From: Rhodanobacter sp. OK091
Lineage (GTDB): Bacteria; Pseudomonadota; Gammaproteobacteria; Xanthomonadales; Rhodanobacteraceae
Length of the DNA stretch: 64,000 bases
Direction: 5' to 3'
NCBI RefSeq assembly: GCF_900142825.1
Contig: NZ_FRCH01000001.1
Span: 248,001 to 312,000, forward strand
This document shows, in pieces, positions 53,349 through 61,302 of this stretch; within the stretch, counting starts at the first letter, position 1, and the number at the start of each line of letters is the position of its first letter. Under the pieces are notes generated by a model that made no database searches, had not been told where the DNA came from, and saw only the letters and a list, made by a program, of their open reading frames with translations. The translations under genes and the position numbers were made by a program.

Positions 53349-54066
53349 TGTGGGAGCGACTTCAGTCGCGATGGCTTTGCTCTTTGGTTGTTTGTTTGAA
53401 GCAAGAGCTTTCGTCCTCCTGCGGAGGGCGAGTCACTTTCTCTTTGCGTGCTCAAAGAGAAAGTAACCAAAGAGAAAGAGCACCCCGCTTACGCGCTTGC
53501 CGGGCTTCCTGCCCGGCAAGTCCGCGGGTGGGTTCCGGGGTTTGTCGACAGGGCCTCCTGCCCTGACGCCAAACTGGTTCGCATCCCTGCGAACCACCCT
53601 GCGGGCTGTTCCTTCACCCACCCGCCGCTGCAGAGGGGCCCCGGGTAGAGCAGCGGGCCATCCTGGCCCGCACTCGGTGAAAAGCCGAAGCAAAGCGAGG
53701 CGTCGCCCTGGCTGTTGCTCTGGCTCTTCTGAAAAGTGCAGGCCACGATGGCCTGCTGCTCTACCCGGGCCCCTGTGCGGCGGTGAGACGGGGACGATAG
53801 GCCGCGCAGCGGGAGTCGACAGGGAGGTCGACTCCTTTTCGCCAGGGCAGGATGCCCTGTCGAAAAGCCCGGCCCCGGCTCACGGACTTGCCGCCCAGGG
53901 ATGGGCGGCAAGCGCCAAGCGGGGTGGCCTTTCTCTTTGGTTACTTTCTCTTTGGCCACACAAAGAGAAAGTGACTCGGGCGCCGCAGGCGCACGAAAGC
54001 TCTTCGCTTCAAATCACCAACCCAAGAGCAAGAGCTAAGAGCATCGCCCGCCAGCGGGCTCCTACA
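53349..54066. repeat. Composite inverted-repeat element, copy 4 (arm order B-core-A)
   Basis: Arm order as in copy 2; the 139-bp core is at 53635-53773 with one G lost from its right boundary repeat. Several stems differ from the other copies by paired changes: GGTTCGC/GCGAACC replaces GGCCGGC/GCCGGCC in arm B, CCTCC/GGAGG replaces GCGCC/GGCGC near the left end, and core stem GCAGGCC/GGCCTGC replaces ACGCGC/GCGCGT. It lies in the divergent space between the LLM and pseudouridine-synthase-like genes. Confidence 0.93.
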
Positions 54067-54230
54067 AACAAGAAGGGCTGTGCAAAGTAACTCGGCGGTC
54101 GAAGGCGGATGAAAGCCAATGGCCTCTGGTCCGGCAATGGAGTGAGCCAGAGCATCGTGATTGAAGGCGCTTCTACAGGCGCTCCTGCCGACGTCTACAA
54201 TGGCTCATTCTCACTTCATGGCGCACCTCG

Positions 54231-54953
54231 ATGACTGAACCGGTTCGCCTCGCCAAACGTGTCGTCGCGCTGGCGCAGTGCTCGCGGCGCGAGGCCGAGC
54301 AGTACATCGAGGGCGGCTGGGTATACGTCGATGGCATCGTGGTGGAAGAGCCGCAGTTCATGGTCGACACGCAAACCGTCGAGCTCGATCCCGCCGCCAA
54401 ACTGATCCCCACCGAACCGGCCACCCTGGTGCTGCACAAACCGGTTGGCTACGACGCCGGCGACGGCCCGAACCCGGCCAGCGCGCTGGTCACGCCGCAG
54501 ACGCGATCGCCCGATGACACTTCCGGGGTGCGTCCGCTCAAGCGGCACCTGCAGCGGCTGACCGCACCGCTGCCGATGCCGGCCGGCGCCAGCGGCCTGC
54601 TGATCTTCACCCAGGACTGGCGCGTCACCCGCAAGCTGACCGAAGACATCGAGCGGGTCGAACAGGAATTCGTCGTCGACGTCGAGGGCGCGCTGATCCC
54701 CAACGGACTGGCCCTGCTCAACCACGGCCTGCGCTTCAACAACTACGCGATGCCGCCGATCAAGGTCAGCTGGCAGAGCGAACAGCGGCTGCGCTTCGCG
54801 TTCAAGGTCTTGCAGCCGACCCAGATCGAACCGATGTGCCAGGCGGTCGGGCTCAAGGTGCTGGCGATGAAGCGCCTGCGCGTGGGCCGCATTCCGCTGG
54901 CGAAACTTCCGCCGGGGCAATGGCGTTACCTGGCGCCCGGCGAACGCATCTGA
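54231..54953 (+). CDS. S4/RluF-type pseudouridine synthase-like protein lacking the canonical catalytic Asp
   Basis: 240 residues. N-terminal S4 RNA-binding domain (residues 1-60: RLAKRVVALAQCSRREAEQYIEGGWVYVDG) and a RsuA/RluF-like domain: ATLVLHKPVGYDAG, a C-terminal KVLAMKRLRVGRIPLAKLPPGQWRYLAPGER typical of RluF-type enzymes. At the position of the catalytic GRLDxxTxGLLxxT motif the sequence reads MPAGASGLLIFTQD, so the invariant Asp is missing. It may be an RNA-binding or rRNA-assembly factor, or use a different residue. Related sequences I recall from Xanthomonadales share the GASGLL form. Confidence 0.86.
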   Translation: MTEPVRLAKRVVALAQCSRREAEQYIEGGWVYVDGIVVEEPQFMVDTQTVELDPAAKLIPTEPATLVLHKPVGYDAGDGPNPASALVTPQTRSPDDTSGVRPLKRHLQRLTAPLPMPAGASGLLIFTQDWRVTRKLTEDIERVEQEFVVDVEGALIPNGLALLNHGLRFNNYAMPPIKVSWQSEQRLRFAFKVLQPTQIEPMCQAVGLKVLAMKRLRVGRIPLAKLPPGQWRYLAPGERI

Positions 54954-54977
54954 AGTCCCGTCGCGTTTCGTCACGCC

Positions 54978-55066
54978 ACGCCGCTCGCCCTGAGCGTAGC
55001 GCTGCGAAGTCGAAAGGCAGCCCTTCGACTTCGGCCCTGCGGGCCTACGCTCAGGGCGAACGGCGT
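54978..55066. repeat. Intergenic inverted repeat of the CCCTGAGC/GAAGTCGAA type
   Basis: Two arms of about 39 nt: the left begins ACGCCGCTCGCCCTGAGCGT and continues with GCGAAGTCGAAAGG; the right is its near-exact inverse, with a few unpaired bases. It lies 25 nt after the pseudouridine-synthase-like stop and can form a long hairpin. Similar sequences recur in many proteobacterial genomes; possible terminator function. Confidence 0.85.
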
Positions 55067-55166
55067 GGGCTTGTTCGGGGCCCGACCCTGCCCAACCGCC
55101 ATCGGAACGGCTTAGACTTGCCTGCGCGTCACGTGTCGCAGTCATCCAACCATTACGGAGAGCAGC

Positions 55167-55268
55167 ATGAGCAAGGGCCTTGATTCAAAGAAGAGCGAAA
55201 AGAAAAAGCCGGCCAAGACCATGAAGGAAAAGAAGGCCGCCAAGCAGGAAAAGAAGAAGAACAAGTAA
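55167..55268 (+). CDS. 33-residue lysine-rich small protein
   Basis: ATG-to-TAA frame of 33 residues with GGAGAG 6-7 nt upstream. Sequence begins MSKGLDSKKSEKKKPAKTMK and contains about 17 Lys, no aromatic residues or Cys, so it is probably disordered and strongly basic. The good ribosome site and isolated intergenic position argue that it is translated. A nucleic-acid or polyphosphate-binding role would fit the charge but is pure inference. Confidence 0.6.
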   Translation: MSKGLDSKKSEKKKPAKTMKEKKAAKQEKKKNK

Positions 55269-55475
55269 TCGGCTCCCGCATGAAGATCGGGCGGGATGTG
55301 GCCTGTCGCCGCATCCCGCCGCTGCGAGACAACACTCCGCCCCCATTCCCGAACATGGCCCGGACATGACTGCGGATCGACCGCAACCCTTCCGGCAGCT
55401 CAACTTCTGCCGCCCCCGGCCGATAGAAAGAAGCGATCGGGCGAAATCGGCGCGCTGGAAGACAGGACACACCGT

Positions 55476-56522
55476 ATGGGGGTCAGCATGTGGCGGCGCC
55501 TTTTTCGCGTCCGCGAGGTAACGGTCAGCCGCACGCGGCCGCCCGTTGCCTCGCGGACGGCCACGCCTGCACCGGCACTCAAAAGCAACCCCGTGTCGCC
55601 GCCGGCGCTGTCGCTGGAGGAGATCGACGACCGCTTCCACCGTTTCGTGCTGGGCCTGCCGGAAGCACAATCCGCTGAGCCGAATAGTACAGAGCTGGCC
55701 ACGCTCAAGCGGCTGGAACTGCTCAGCACACGCTTCGATATGCGCAGCCTGCCGCGCCTGCCGACCGTATTGCCGCAATTGCTGCGCACCTTGAAGAGCG
55801 ACAAGGCCGCCGGGGGCGAACTGGCCAAGCTGGTCGGCCGCGATCCGCTGATGGTGGGCGAAGTCATGCGGGTCACCAGCAGCGTGTTCTACCGTTCGGC
55901 GCAACCCATCACCAGCTTGCAGCATGCGGTGGTGCTGCTCGGTCAGGAGGGACTGCGCCGGGTGATCACCCAGCACGTCATGAAACCGATCCTGCAGGCC
56001 AACGTGGGCGCGCTGGGCCACGCGGCGGGTGAGCGTTTGTGGGAGCACGCCGAGCGCTGTGCGCATGCGTGCGCCTGGCTGGGTCGCAGCGCGGGTTGCG
56101 ATGCTTTCGAAGCCTATCTGGCCGGCATCGTCTGCCACACCGGTACGGGTGCCGTGGTGCGCTTGCTGGATCAGCTGATGCCTGCCGAGACTCCGCCGCT
56201 CTCCTCCGGCTTTCTCAAGGGCTGTTCGCAGCTCGCCGCCCGGCTGTCGTTGCAAGCTGCGCAACACTGGGAGCTGCCGCCGCGGGTGATCGAAGCGATG
56301 ACCGAATGCCAGGGTCCGGCGACCCCGACAGGGTCGGCACTGGGCAGGACGCTCTCGGTGGCCGACACGCTGGCGATTGCCCAGTTGCTGGTCGAACACG
56401 ACCGGCTCGCGGCCGATCTCGATCTCAGTCACAGCTGGCCCGATATCCTCGGGCCGAACCTGCTGGCCCGCTGCCAGCAGGATCTGCGAAGGCAGTTTCC
56501 GGACGAGACCCGGCGGGTCTGA
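55476..56522 (+). CDS. HDOD-domain protein
   Basis: 348 residues from the ATG at 55476 (AGGA 8 nt upstream); an ATG at 55488 is also possible. A short basic N-terminus (WRRLFRVREVTVSRTRP) and Pro/Ala linker lead to an HDOD domain (about 105-310: LPRLPTVLPQLLRTLKSDKAAGGELAKLVGRDPLMVGEVMRVTSSVFYRSAQPITSLQHAVVLLGQEGLRRVI). HDOD domains are HD-like but usually lack the metal-binding His-Asp pair and act in signalling. No partner domain is fused. Confidence 0.86.
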   Translation: MGVSMWRRLFRVREVTVSRTRPPVASRTATPAPALKSNPVSPPALSLEEIDDRFHRFVLGLPEAQSAEPNSTELATLKRLELLSTRFDMRSLPRLPTVLPQLLRTLKSDKAAGGELAKLVGRDPLMVGEVMRVTSSVFYRSAQPITSLQHAVVLLGQEGLRRVITQHVMKPILQANVGALGHAAGERLWEHAERCAHACAWLGRSAGCDAFEAYLAGIVCHTGTGAVVRLLDQLMPAETPPLSSGFLKGCSQLAARLSLQAAQHWELPPRVIEAMTECQGPATPTGSALGRTLSVADTLAIAQLLVEHDRLAADLDLSHSWPDILGPNLLARCQQDLRRQFPDETRRV

Positions 56523-56556
56523 GCCGATCAGTACGTGCTCATCCAGACATGCCCAT

Positions 56557-57066
56557 TCAGTACTGGCCCATATAGTCGCGCTTGCCGATATCCAGACCGT
56601 TATGGCGCAGCAGCGCGTACGCCGTGGTGACGTGGAAGAAGAATTGCGGCAGACCATAGCTCAACAGATAGGCCCGACCATCGAACCGGCGCTCCTTCGG
56701 GGTGCCCGGGCGAGTGACGATCTCGCGCTGGGCGCTGCCTGCGAACTGCGCCGGCGAGAAACCGTCGATAAAGCCGAGTGTGCGGGCGATCAGGTCGCGC
56801 AGTTCCCCGAACGTCTGCTCCTCGTCGTCGTACTTCGGCACGTCGGCGCCAGCCAGCCGCGCCGACACGCCGCGCGCGAAATCGCAGGCGATCTGCACCT
56901 GCCGGCGCAACGGAAACATGTCCGGAAACAACCGGGCCTGGGTCAACGCAGCCGGCTCGATGTTCTTCTCGGCCGCATGCGCCTCCGCCTTGGCCAGGAT
57001 CGCGGCGAGACCGCCGAGCATCTGCCTGAAGACGGGGATGGAGCTGCTGTACATCGTGTCGGTCAC
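56557..57066 (-). CDS. DUF1993 family protein
   Basis: 169 residues using the GTG at 57066, preceded by AAGGA at 8 nt; an ATG at 57054 is the alternative. Four-helix DinB-like/DUF1993 features: VFRQMLGGLAAILAKAEAHA, LFPDMFPLRRQVQIACDFARGVSARLAGADVP, YLLSYGLPQFFFHVTTAYALLRHNGLDIGKRDYMG. The family is uncharacterised and often annotated as DinB-like. Convergent with the HDOD gene. Confidence 0.9.
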   Translation of the reverse strand: MTDTMYSSSIPVFRQMLGGLAAILAKAEAHAAEKNIEPAALTQARLFPDMFPLRRQVQIACDFARGVSARLAGADVPKYDDEEQTFGELRDLIARTLGFIDGFSPAQFAGSAQREIVTRPGTPKERRFDGRAYLLSYGLPQFFFHVTTAYALLRHNGLDIGKRDYMGQY

Positions 57067-57157
57067 GGGCTGTTCCTTCGATCGGTGAGGTAGGGATCGG
57101 CATAGCCTAACCGGTCGACAGAGCATCCCTAGCATGCCGCCATCGACGAACGCCCTG

Positions 57158-57634
57158 TCACCGCAGATCGAGGTGCATCGGCTGGGTGACCAGACCGGTA
57201 TCGCTGACCAGTAACGGGCCGCTCGGCACGAAGCCGAAGTGCAGGTATATCGGCATCGCCATGGCCGAGGCCTTCAAGGTGAAATGGCACGTCCCGGCGC
57301 GGCGTACCGCGTCGCGCATCGTGCGCTGCCACAGCTGACGCGCAATGCCATGGCCGTGCATCCGGGTGCTGACGAAGAACTGGAACAAGTGGGTGTCATC
57401 GCGCATCGCCGCCACTCCGACCAGGCGATCGCCGTCCAGCCACGCCAGATGAAAGCGCTGGCCGTCCTGGATCTTCTGCCGTATCACTCTTGCGGTCATG
57501 CCATAGAGCAGCGGCCCAGCCGCACTGAGCGGTTGCTCCGGCAGGATCCAGCGTCGGGTCACGCGGCGCGCCAGCATGCCGATGGCCAGCGCATCCTGCG
57601 GGCGGGCCAGACGGTAACGTATCTTCATTGACAT
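57158..57634 (-). CDS. GNAT-family N-acetyltransferase
   Basis: 158 residues. GNAT elements: N-terminal YRLARPQDALAIGMLARRV, FHLAWLDGDRLVGVAAMRDDTHLFQFFVSTRMHGHGIARQLW (acetyl-CoA-binding R/Q-x-x-G-x-G/A loop is HGHGIA) and C-terminal MPIYLHFGFVPSGP. The ATG overlaps the DDAH stop by one base, so they are co-translated. Substrate unknown. Confidence 0.88.
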   Translation of the reverse strand: MSMKIRYRLARPQDALAIGMLARRVTRRWILPEQPLSAAGPLLYGMTARVIRQKIQDGQRFHLAWLDGDRLVGVAAMRDDTHLFQFFVSTRMHGHGIARQLWQRTMRDAVRRAGTCHFTLKASAMAMPIYLHFGFVPSGPLLVSDTGLVTQPMHLDLR

Positions 57635-58404
57635 CACTCGTCCGCGCGGAACACCAGGCTGCAGCAGGTCACCGCGCCTTCGGCCTTCTGCAACTCGGAC
57701 ACGTCGACAACCATCACGTGGAAGCCGGCATCGAGCAGCCGTTGCCGCGTGCGGGGGAAACTGGCCGGCATCACCAGAGTGTCGCCGATACGCAGCACAT
57801 TGGCGGCGTGCGGTTCGGCGGGGTCGATCTCGATCACCCGAAAGTCGGCGAACCGGTCGCGGTCCACCCATTCGGACTGCAGCAGCAACGTGTCATCGCC
57901 GAGCTGCGTCACCGCGGACTTCAGGTGCAGACAGCCGCGGGTCGGCACGCCTTGCACGGCATAGCCACGGTCAGCCAGCAGCTCACGCAACTGGGCGATA
58001 CCCTCGGCATTGCTGCGCGCCGATTCGCCGACATACAGCGTGCGACCGACGCGCAACACATCGCCGCCATCCAGCGTGCCCGGCGCCGCTATCGCCAACA
58101 CCGGCCGGTAACCGCGCAGCACCTCGGCCACGCTGGCCACCTCGGCGCGGCGTGACAAGGCGCCGGGCCGGGTCAGCACGGCGACCTCGTCCAGCACGAT
58201 CGCCACGTCCTCGACGAAGACCGAGTCGGGCAGGTCCGGCTCGGCCGGCAAGGTCAACAGGCGGCAGCCGAGTATTTCCAGCGCACGCTGATAATCGCGA
58301 TGTTGCGCACTGGCACGCGCCACATCGATCGCCTCGCGTGGCACATACGACAGCTCGCAATCGCCGAGGGCGGAGCTGACTTCGCGGGTAACGGCAATCC
58401 ACAT
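57634..58404 (-). CDS. Dimethylarginine dimethylaminohydrolase (DDAH) family protein
   Basis: Guanidino-group hydrolase of the amidinotransferase superfamily; DDAH turns dimethylarginine into citrulline and dimethylamine. 256 residues from the ATG at 58404, preceded by AAGGA. Active-site residues: DSVFVEDVAIVLDEVAVLTRPGALSR (Glu/Asp), TLDGGDVLRVG, catalytic His in GCLHLKSAVT and nucleophile Cys in GAVTCCSLVF near the C-terminus. Downstream GNAT is coupled. Arginine deiminase is less likely given the size. Confidence 0.92.
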   Translation of the reverse strand: MWIAVTREVSSALGDCELSYVPREAIDVARASAQHRDYQRALEILGCRLLTLPAEPDLPDSVFVEDVAIVLDEVAVLTRPGALSRRAEVASVAEVLRGYRPVLAIAAPGTLDGGDVLRVGRTLYVGESARSNAEGIAQLRELLADRGYAVQGVPTRGCLHLKSAVTQLGDDTLLLQSEWVDRDRFADFRVIEIDPAEPHAANVLRIGDTLVMPASFPRTRQRLLDAGFHVMVVDVSELQKAEGAVTCCSLVFRADE

Positions 58405-58427
58405 GGTGGTTCCTTGGACAATACGGC

Positions 58428-58637
58428 TCAGGGATGACGGGCTTGCCACGCGGCCAGCGCGACGCGGTAGCGTTCGAGTGCTTCCTCATAGAGGTCGTAC
58501 ACGCAGTGCGTGCAGCCTTCGCCACAGCAATCGGCGGCGTCCGGCTCGGTGGGACGCACGGGCGGCGGATCGGCGGGATCCGGCACCGGCAACGTGGATT
58601 CACTTGGACTCACTGCGTTCCTGTCTGCATCGCGCAT
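58428..58637 (-). CDS. Small Cys-rich protein with oxidoreductase-like N-terminal domain
   Basis: 69 residues from the ATG at 58637; a GTG two residues before SPSEST is also possible. After a Pro/Ser-rich leader, DCCGEGCTHCVYDLYEEALERYRVALAAWQARHP matches the short 'oxidoreductase-like' domain (four Cys, probably metal-binding). Position directly upstream of DDAH suggests co-transcription. Function unknown. Confidence 0.7.
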   Translation of the reverse strand: MRDADRNAVSPSESTLPVPDPADPPPVRPTEPDAADCCGEGCTHCVYDLYEEALERYRVALAAWQARHP

Positions 58638-58738
58638 GCGGCGGACATGCCGTCTCGATGGCCGATGGTGCCGCCAATCGCCGTCGAAGCTCAAGCGGGC
58701 CGCGCGGTGAGTGCACGCAGCCCGCCGTGTTCCTGCGG

Positions 58739-59521
58739 TTACTTGGTCGCAGGCTTGCGGAAGCGATAGATGAACTGATCGGTATGGCCGCGTATCGACT
58801 TGTCGAACACCTTGACGGTGTGCGGGTCGCTCGGGTTGCGCAGCGCGTTGCTCTCGCCGTCGTACACGAAGCCGGCCGCTTCCACCTGCTTCTTCACGAT
58901 TGCCGGATCGATCCGGTGCAGCGTATCCGTGTCGGCCATGCCGGAACCTGCTGGCGCCACGTGGTCGATGACCACCCACAGGCCGCCGGGCTTCAGCGCG
59001 TCGAACACCTGCTTGTTGAGCACCGCGGGGTCGACCTTGCCCATGAACTTGTCGGGGTAGTCGTGATAGTTCTGCGAGGTGAACACCAGGTCAACCGATT
59101 CCGGCACGCTCAGCTGGTTCGCCGGCTGGGTCAGCACGCTGACGTTGGCGTAGTGCGGATCGGCGGCGAGCTTGCCGGAACCGGCCACGCCGTCGGTATC
59201 TTCTTTCGCGTACTCGTTCGGCCACACCACGTAAACGTGGCCTTGCGGCCCCACGATCGCGCTGAACACACGGGTGAAGTAGCCGCTGCCGGGAATCAGC
59301 TCCGCCACTTTCTGGCCCGGTTTCACTTCCGCAAACATCATCACCGCGCCGACCTTGCGGCGGGCATCCTCGGAACTATCGGGGTGGCGGGCCGGATCAT
59401 TGACCGCTTTCTGCACCGCGGCGGAAACCGACGCTTCGTGCGCGTTCGCAGTCTGGGCATGGGCCAGGGCCACGGTGGGAAGGGCGACAGCAAGCAACAC
59501 AGCAATGACGGTGGAGCGCAT
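58739..59521 (-). CDS. Exported class I SAM methyltransferase-like protein
   Basis: 260 residues. The N-terminus is a good signal peptide (MRSTVIAVLLAVALPTVALAHA), unusual for a SAM-dependent enzyme. The methyltransferase fold follows: EVKPGQKVAELIPGSGYFTRVFSAIVGPQGHVYVV (motif I with the Gly triad partly replaced), VDLVFTSQNYHDYPDKFMG and LKPGGLWVVIDHVAP. Similar exported 'predicted methyltransferases' occur in proteobacteria. Whether it binds SAM in the periplasm is unclear. Confidence 0.85.
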   Translation of the reverse strand: MRSTVIAVLLAVALPTVALAHAQTANAHEASVSAAVQKAVNDPARHPDSSEDARRKVGAVMMFAEVKPGQKVAELIPGSGYFTRVFSAIVGPQGHVYVVWPNEYAKEDTDGVAGSGKLAADPHYANVSVLTQPANQLSVPESVDLVFTSQNYHDYPDKFMGKVDPAVLNKQVFDALKPGGLWVVIDHVAPAGSGMADTDTLHRIDPAIVKKQVEAAGFVYDGESNALRNPSDPHTVKVFDKSIRGHTDQFIYRFRKPATK

Positions 59522-59695
59522 GGTCGTACTCCTCTAGTGAGCAAGGGTCCTGAATTGTGCTCCCGAATGGGGGCTACGGCCCTGTGCCGCTTGGCACAGG
59601 GCGCTGCCACGGTTCATGCTCCATGCTCACCTGCGGCCCTGCTTCGCCCAGGCTGATACACGCACGCCCCAGTGTGCTGCAGCACGGAGGACCCG

Positions 59696-61216
59696 ATGCC
59701 AAGCCGTACCCCCTTGCCGGCGTTAATCCTGGCGCTTTTATTGTCCCTGCCCGGCCTGCCGTGCCATGCGCAGTCGGCCGCGCAATGGCAGGCGGCACAG
59801 ATCGCTGCGTCGCAGAAGTCCGAACAGATCATGCAGGACGCCAACAAGCGCAAAAGCCTGCTGGCCCAATACCAGGTGATGCGCGACGCCCATGCGCAGA
59901 ACCAGGACCCCGCCTTCCATATCATCTTCGGCCAGTACCTGAGCTGGTACCAGACCTTCATCGGCGACTATCCGGACGCCGCTGCCAGCTTTTCGATCAG
60001 GCAGGTGGCGCTGCCGGACGACCGCCCTTCGCCGTTGGACGACCCCGATGACACCGCCCATCCAGCGTTGGAGGTCATTCCCGAATTGGCCAAAAACTAC
60101 CGCGCCGTGTTCTTCAACGAGGCGCACAACATACCGTTCACCCGTACGCTGACCGTGCAGCTGTTGGGCAAGTTGCGTGCAGAAGGCTTCAACTATTTTG
60201 CCGCCGAAACGCTCTACCAGACCGACACCGGGTTGCAGGCACGCGGCTACCCGATCAAAGGCAGTGGTTTCTACACCGAAGAGCCGATCTGCGCCGAGAT
60301 GGTCCGCACCGCCCTGAAGCTGGGCTTCAAGGTGATCGCCTACGAGGCGCTCTCCGATGCCACCGGCGACGCCCGCGAAGCCGAACAGGCGCGCAATATT
60401 GACCGGCAGGTATTCAAGGCAGATCCTTCGGCACGGCTGGTGGTCGATGCCGGTTACGCGCATATCCAGGAATCGGGTGTCTATCTCGGCGGCTCTTCCA
60501 TGGCCGAGCATCTGCACAAGCTTTCCGGCATCGACCCACTCACTGTGGAACAGACCATGCTATTTCCGCATCAGTCCGGCGACGACGATCATCCGTATTA
60601 CGCCGCGGTCATGCAAAAGCTGCAGCCGAAGATGCCGATCGTGTTCACGGACAAAGCCGGCAAGCCCTGGTCGTTGCGAGAAGGGTATGACGTAAGTGTG
60701 TTCTTTCCGCCACAGCAAATGCGGCACGGACGCCCCACATGGCTCACTCTCGGCGGTCTGCGCACGCCCTATTTCGTCAGCGGCGAACGCTGTAGACGTT
60801 CATACCCATGCCTGGTGGAGGCACGATATGCCGACGAAGGTGACGACGCGATTCCAGCCGACCTCGTAGCGCTCAATCCGGTACTCCCGAATGCCGTGGA
60901 AGAGGAACGTATTCGTTTCCATCAAGGCGCACCGGTCAGCGACCTTTATCTTCGGCCCGGTAAATACAGACTGACTTTCAGTGATCAAGACGCTCATGTG
61001 CTGTTCCGGCAGGACATTACCGTCCGGGATGAAAATCATGCCGAATCATCCACCCACTCAGACCCGCCTCAGGCACCGCCAAAGGCCGGGGCCGCAACGA
61101 GCTCCGCAGACCCGCAAGCTTCGGCTCGCCCGCTCTTCGGCCAAGTCAGATCAAGGCCCGCAGGTGTCGTAGGCATGACTACTGTCCCGGGCAAGCTTCA
61201 TCGCCTCCACGTATAA
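59696..61216 (+). CDS. Secreted protein, possible EreA/ChaN-like hydrolase; paralogue of the gene at 63636
   Basis: 506 residues from the ATG at 59696, which follows GGAGG. Signal peptide (LILALLLSLPGLPCHAQ) then a conserved N-terminal block (AQWQAAQIAASQKSEQIM, HAQNQDPAFHIIFGQYLSWYQTFIGDYPDAAASFSI) shared with the next-but-one gene. The central domain has AVFFNEAHNIPFTRTL (Glu-x-His, about 141-143), FNYFAAETLYQTD (Glu about 170) and RLVVDAGYAHIQESG (His about 258), the order of acidic/His residues seen in EreA/ChaN-type enzymes; that link is inference. The last 60 residues are Pro/Ser-rich and low complexity. No family name recognised with confidence. Confidence 0.78.
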   Translation: MPSRTPLPALILALLLSLPGLPCHAQSAAQWQAAQIAASQKSEQIMQDANKRKSLLAQYQVMRDAHAQNQDPAFHIIFGQYLSWYQTFIGDYPDAAASFSIRQVALPDDRPSPLDDPDDTAHPALEVIPELAKNYRAVFFNEAHNIPFTRTLTVQLLGKLRAEGFNYFAAETLYQTDTGLQARGYPIKGSGFYTEEPICAEMVRTALKLGFKVIAYEALSDATGDAREAEQARNIDRQVFKADPSARLVVDAGYAHIQESGVYLGGSSMAEHLHKLSGIDPLTVEQTMLFPHQSGDDDHPYYAAVMQKLQPKMPIVFTDKAGKPWSLREGYDVSVFFPPQQMRHGRPTWLTLGGLRTPYFVSGERCRRSYPCLVEARYADEGDDAIPADLVALNPVLPNAVEEERIRFHQGAPVSDLYLRPGKYRLTFSDQDAHVLFRQDITVRDENHAESSTHSDPPQAPPKAGAATSSADPQASARPLFGQVRSRPAGVVGMTTVPGKLHRLHV

Positions 61217-61302
61217 CAAGCGGATGCGGCCTGGTGGATGGTCACCCGAACAGGCCAGCACCGCGATCCGCCCGACGATCAACCGATGGGGAGCAAGACC
61301 CG

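Noticed and set aside
53433..54090. Open frames inside repeat copy 4
   Set aside because: Repeat-derived; no conserved frame between copies.
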